A stretch of DNA of 6,897 nt from Negativicutes bacterium. GTDB lineage: Bacteria > Bacillota > Negativicutes > JAGOZY01. The stretch lies in NCBI GenBank assembly GCA_018058445.1, contig JAGOZY010000059.1, positions 1-6,897 of the forward strand, read 5' to 3'. Positions 5,794 to 6,897 of the stretch are shown here, in pieces. The notes under the pieces were generated by a model. That model did no database searches. It was not told the DNA's origin and saw nothing but the letters and a program-made list of their open reading frames with translations. The position numbers were made by a program, and so were the translations under genes. How positions within the stretch are numbered: position 1 is the first letter of the stretch; every line of letters begins with the position of its first letter.

Positions 5794-6135
5794 ATGAATA
5801 TCATTGATGTCTTAGAAAAAGAACAGCTCCGGCAGGATATCCCTAAGTTCGGACCTGGGGATACCGTCAAAGTCCATGTAAAAGTCAAAGAGGGTGCCCG
5901 GGAACGGGTACAGGTATTTGAAGGCGTAGTCATCCGTCGCCATGGTTCAGGTCTCCGTGAGACTTTCACTGTGCGCCGTATCAGCTACAATATCGGAGTA
6001 GAGCGTACGTTTCCAGTTCATTCCCCTCGCCTAGAGCGGATTGAATGTACTCGTCGTGGTATCGTTCGTCGTGCCAAACTCTATTATCTGCGTGAACTTA
6101 AAGGTAAAGCGGCCCGTATTCGGGAAAAACGCTAA
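5794..6135 (+). CDS. rplS: 50S ribosomal protein L19
   Basis: 113-residue bL19, a large-subunit protein at the interface with the 30S subunit near bridge B8. Diagnostic segments are the start [39 protein letters not shown] (22-41), [12 protein letters not shown] (42-53), [20 protein letters not shown] (56-75) and the basic end [25 protein letters not shown] (5781-5786) is 7 bp from the ATG. Unlike the tightly packed genes upstream, it has its own promoter and leader and is followed by a strong terminator, so its expression can be set separately and highly, as expected for a ribosomal protein. The Firmicutes order trmD-(methyltransferase)-rplS-lepB-rbgA is kept. Confidence 0.98.
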   Translation: MNIIDVLEKEQLRQDIPKFGPGDTVKVHVKVKEGARERVQVFEGVVIRRHGSGLRETFTVRRISYNIGVERTFPVHSPRLERIECTRRGIVRRAKLYYLRELKGKAARIREKR

Positions 6136-6146
6136 GAAGAGGATTA

Positions 6147-6179
6147 GGGCGCTGGTATTAACCGGCGCCCTCCTTTTTT
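6147..6179 (+). terminator. Intrinsic terminator after rplS
   Basis: A 10-bp stem, GGGCGCTGGT (6147-6156) with ACCGGCGCCC (6161-6170), containing one T-G pair and a 4-base loop ATTA, followed by TCC and six T (6174-6179). The T-run ends one base before the lepB ribosome binding site, and no promoter is visible between this terminator and lepB, so it probably acts as a partial terminator limiting lepB expression. Confidence 0.88.
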
Positions 6180-6194
6180 AGGGAGGAATTCATT

Positions 6195-6758
6195 ATGGCA
6201 GGACAAACTTGGCAGGCAGAACTTAAAGATTGGGTTATTTCGATTGGAATTGCCCTGATTTTAGCCTTCTTTATTCGGACTTTCATTATCGAGCTCTATT
6301 TGGTCGATGGTCCTTCTATGCAGCCTACGCTACAAAATGGAAACCGATTAGTTGTTTCGAAATTCATTTACAACTTTCGTGACCCACGACGAGGGGAAGT
6401 CATCGTTTTCCAATTCCCTGCTGACACCAGTCGGGATTTTGTCAAACGAGTGATTGGAATTCCTGGTGATAAAATCGAGATCAAAGAGGGAAAAGTTTTT
6501 GTAAATGACAAAATGATCGACGAGCCTTACATGCAGCGCGATGAAAGCCTGATAAAAGGACGTACTGCATTGCAGCGTTATTTTGATTTCTATCCAGTGC
6601 ACGTAGTGCCGCAAAATACAGTCTTTGTCCTAGGGGACAATCGCTATAATTCCGAAGATAGTCGAGATGGTAAGGTGGGGTTCGTTCCCTATAGCCTTAT
6701 CAAAGGTAAAGCTCTGATGGTCTTCTGGCCCTTTAGTGAAATGAAACTATTACCCTAA
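6195..6758 (+). CDS. lepB: Signal peptidase I
   Basis: 187-residue type I signal peptidase (SipS/LepB, S26 family), which cuts signal peptides from proteins after Sec or Tat export. One N-terminal membrane anchor (about 13-34, VISIGIALILAFFIRTFII) leaves the catalytic domain outside. Catalytic Ser41 lies in GPSMQPTL (39-46) and the general-base Lys84 in DFVKRVIGIPGD (81-92), forming the Ser-Lys dyad; box E is GDNRYNSEDSRD (147-158). The small size and single anchor are the Gram-positive type, unlike the larger two-anchor E. coli enzyme. GGGAGG (6181-6186) is 8 bp from the ATG. It sits between two terminators without an obvious promoter, so transcription likely comes from rplS read-through. 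lepB next to rbgA is common in Firmicutes; genomes often carry further sip paralogues elsewhere. Confidence 0.96.
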   Translation: MAGQTWQAELKDWVISIGIALILAFFIRTFIIELYLVDGPSMQPTLQNGNRLVVSKFIYNFRDPRRGEVIVFQFPADTSRDFVKRVIGIPGDKIEIKEGKVFVNDKMIDEPYMQRDESLIKGRTALQRYFDFYPVHVVPQNTVFVLGDNRYNSEDSRDGKVGFVPYSLIKGKALMVFWPFSEMKLLP

Positions 6759-6782
6759 AACTGTAAAATGATTTAAAAGATA

Positions 6783-6819
6783 AGAAGAAAAGCAGGCAAG
6801 GCCTGCCTTTCTTTTCTTT
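6783..6819 (+). terminator. Intrinsic terminator after lepB
   Basis: Core stem GCAGGC (6792-6797) with GCCTGC (6801-6806) and loop AAG, followed by CTTTCTTTTCTTT (6807-6819). The purine run 6783-6790 can pair with the pyrimidine run 6808-6815, extending the stem to about 15 bp with one mismatch and one G-T pair. The T-tract is broken by C residues, so termination may be partial. The complement also gives a hairpin followed by a T-rich run, so it may act in both directions. Confidence 0.7.
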
Positions 6820-6838
6820 ATAAAGGAGGAAAAGCATT

Positions 6839-6897
6839 ATGCATATTCAATGGTATCCGGGGCATATGGCAAAAGCTGAGCGGCAAATTAAAGAACA
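6839..6897 (+). CDS. rbgA: Ribosome biogenesis GTPase RbgA (YlqF), N-terminal start (partial)
   Basis: Only the first 19 codons are inside the window: MHIQWYPGHMAKAERQIKE. The IQWYPGHMAKA start is characteristic of RbgA/YlqF (MTIQWFPGHMAKA in Bacillus), a circularly permuted GTPase that promotes late 50S assembly, including incorporation of L16 and neighbouring proteins. The GTPase motifs lie beyond the window end. AAAGGAGG (6822-6829) is 9 bp from the ATG, directly after the lepB terminator, and no promoter is visible in the gap, so expression probably depends on read-through. The place after rplS and lepB matches the conserved Firmicutes order. Confidence 0.9.
   Translation, partial: MHIQWYPGHMAKAERQIKE

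Noticed and set aside
1..6897. CRISPR arrays, insertion sequences, tRNA/rRNA or SRP RNA genes, prophage or foreign islands
   Set aside because: No spaced direct repeats, transposase-like frames, tRNA-like cloverleaf or compositional break was seen by eye; the gene order is conserved core genome throughout.

Overview
The window is a compact run of thirteen genes, all on the + strand, from a low-to-moderate-GC Gram-positive bacterium of the Firmicutes. The order smc-ftsY-ylxM-ffh-rpsP-khpA-ylqD-rimM-trmD-(RNA methyltransferase)-rplS-lepB-rbgA is a conserved chromosomal block in Bacillota. The extra RNA methyltransferase between trmD and rplS, the short FtsY without a long acidic N-terminal domain, the short single-anchor signal peptidase and the strong AGGAGG-type ribosome binding sites point to Clostridia in the broad sense (a Peptococcaceae/Desulfitobacterium-like lineage is my guess; genus cannot be settled from the sequence alone). 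I see no mobile element, CRISPR array, tRNA or rRNA.

Layout. Bases 1-197 are the last 64 codons of smc. Bases 203-2891 hold the signal recognition particle (SRP) genes: ftsY (receptor GTPase), ylxM (helix-turn-helix SRP accessory protein) and ffh (SRP54 GTPase); ylxM and ffh overlap. Bases 2925-4367 hold ribosome-related genes: rpsP (S16), khpA (KH RNA-binding protein), ylqD (coiled-coil protein of unknown role) and rimM (30S maturation). Bases 4371-5695 carry two RNA methyltransferase genes, trmD and a PF09936-type gene, joined by a TTGA start/stop overlap. Genes up to 5695 are separated by at most about 40 bp with no terminator, so they are probably one long operon with a possible weak internal promoter before ylxM.

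At 5696-5793 the arrangement changes. A good sigma-A promoter with an extended -10 element lies upstream of rplS (L19), followed by a short leader that can fold so as to hide or expose the rplS ribosome binding site. A clear intrinsic terminator follows rplS, then lepB (type I signal peptidase), then a second terminator, then the start of rbgA (50S assembly GTPase), cut by the window end. Read-through of the two terminators would give decreasing expression from rplS to lepB to rbgA.

Functionally the block couples ribosome production (S16, L19, RimM, RbgA, KhpA), tRNA/rRNA modification (TrmD and the second methyltransferase) and protein export (FtsY, Ffh, YlxM, LepB). It is mostly a conserved housekeeping region; I did not find a convincing new multi-gene system. 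The points most worth a second look are the rplS leader, the terminator/ribosome-binding-site overlap before lepB, the methyltransferase of unknown target, and a non-canonical residue at the catalytic Asp position of TrmD. Start sites of ylxM, ffh, ylqD and the second methyltransferase were moved downstream of the longest possible start on the basis of ribosome binding sites.
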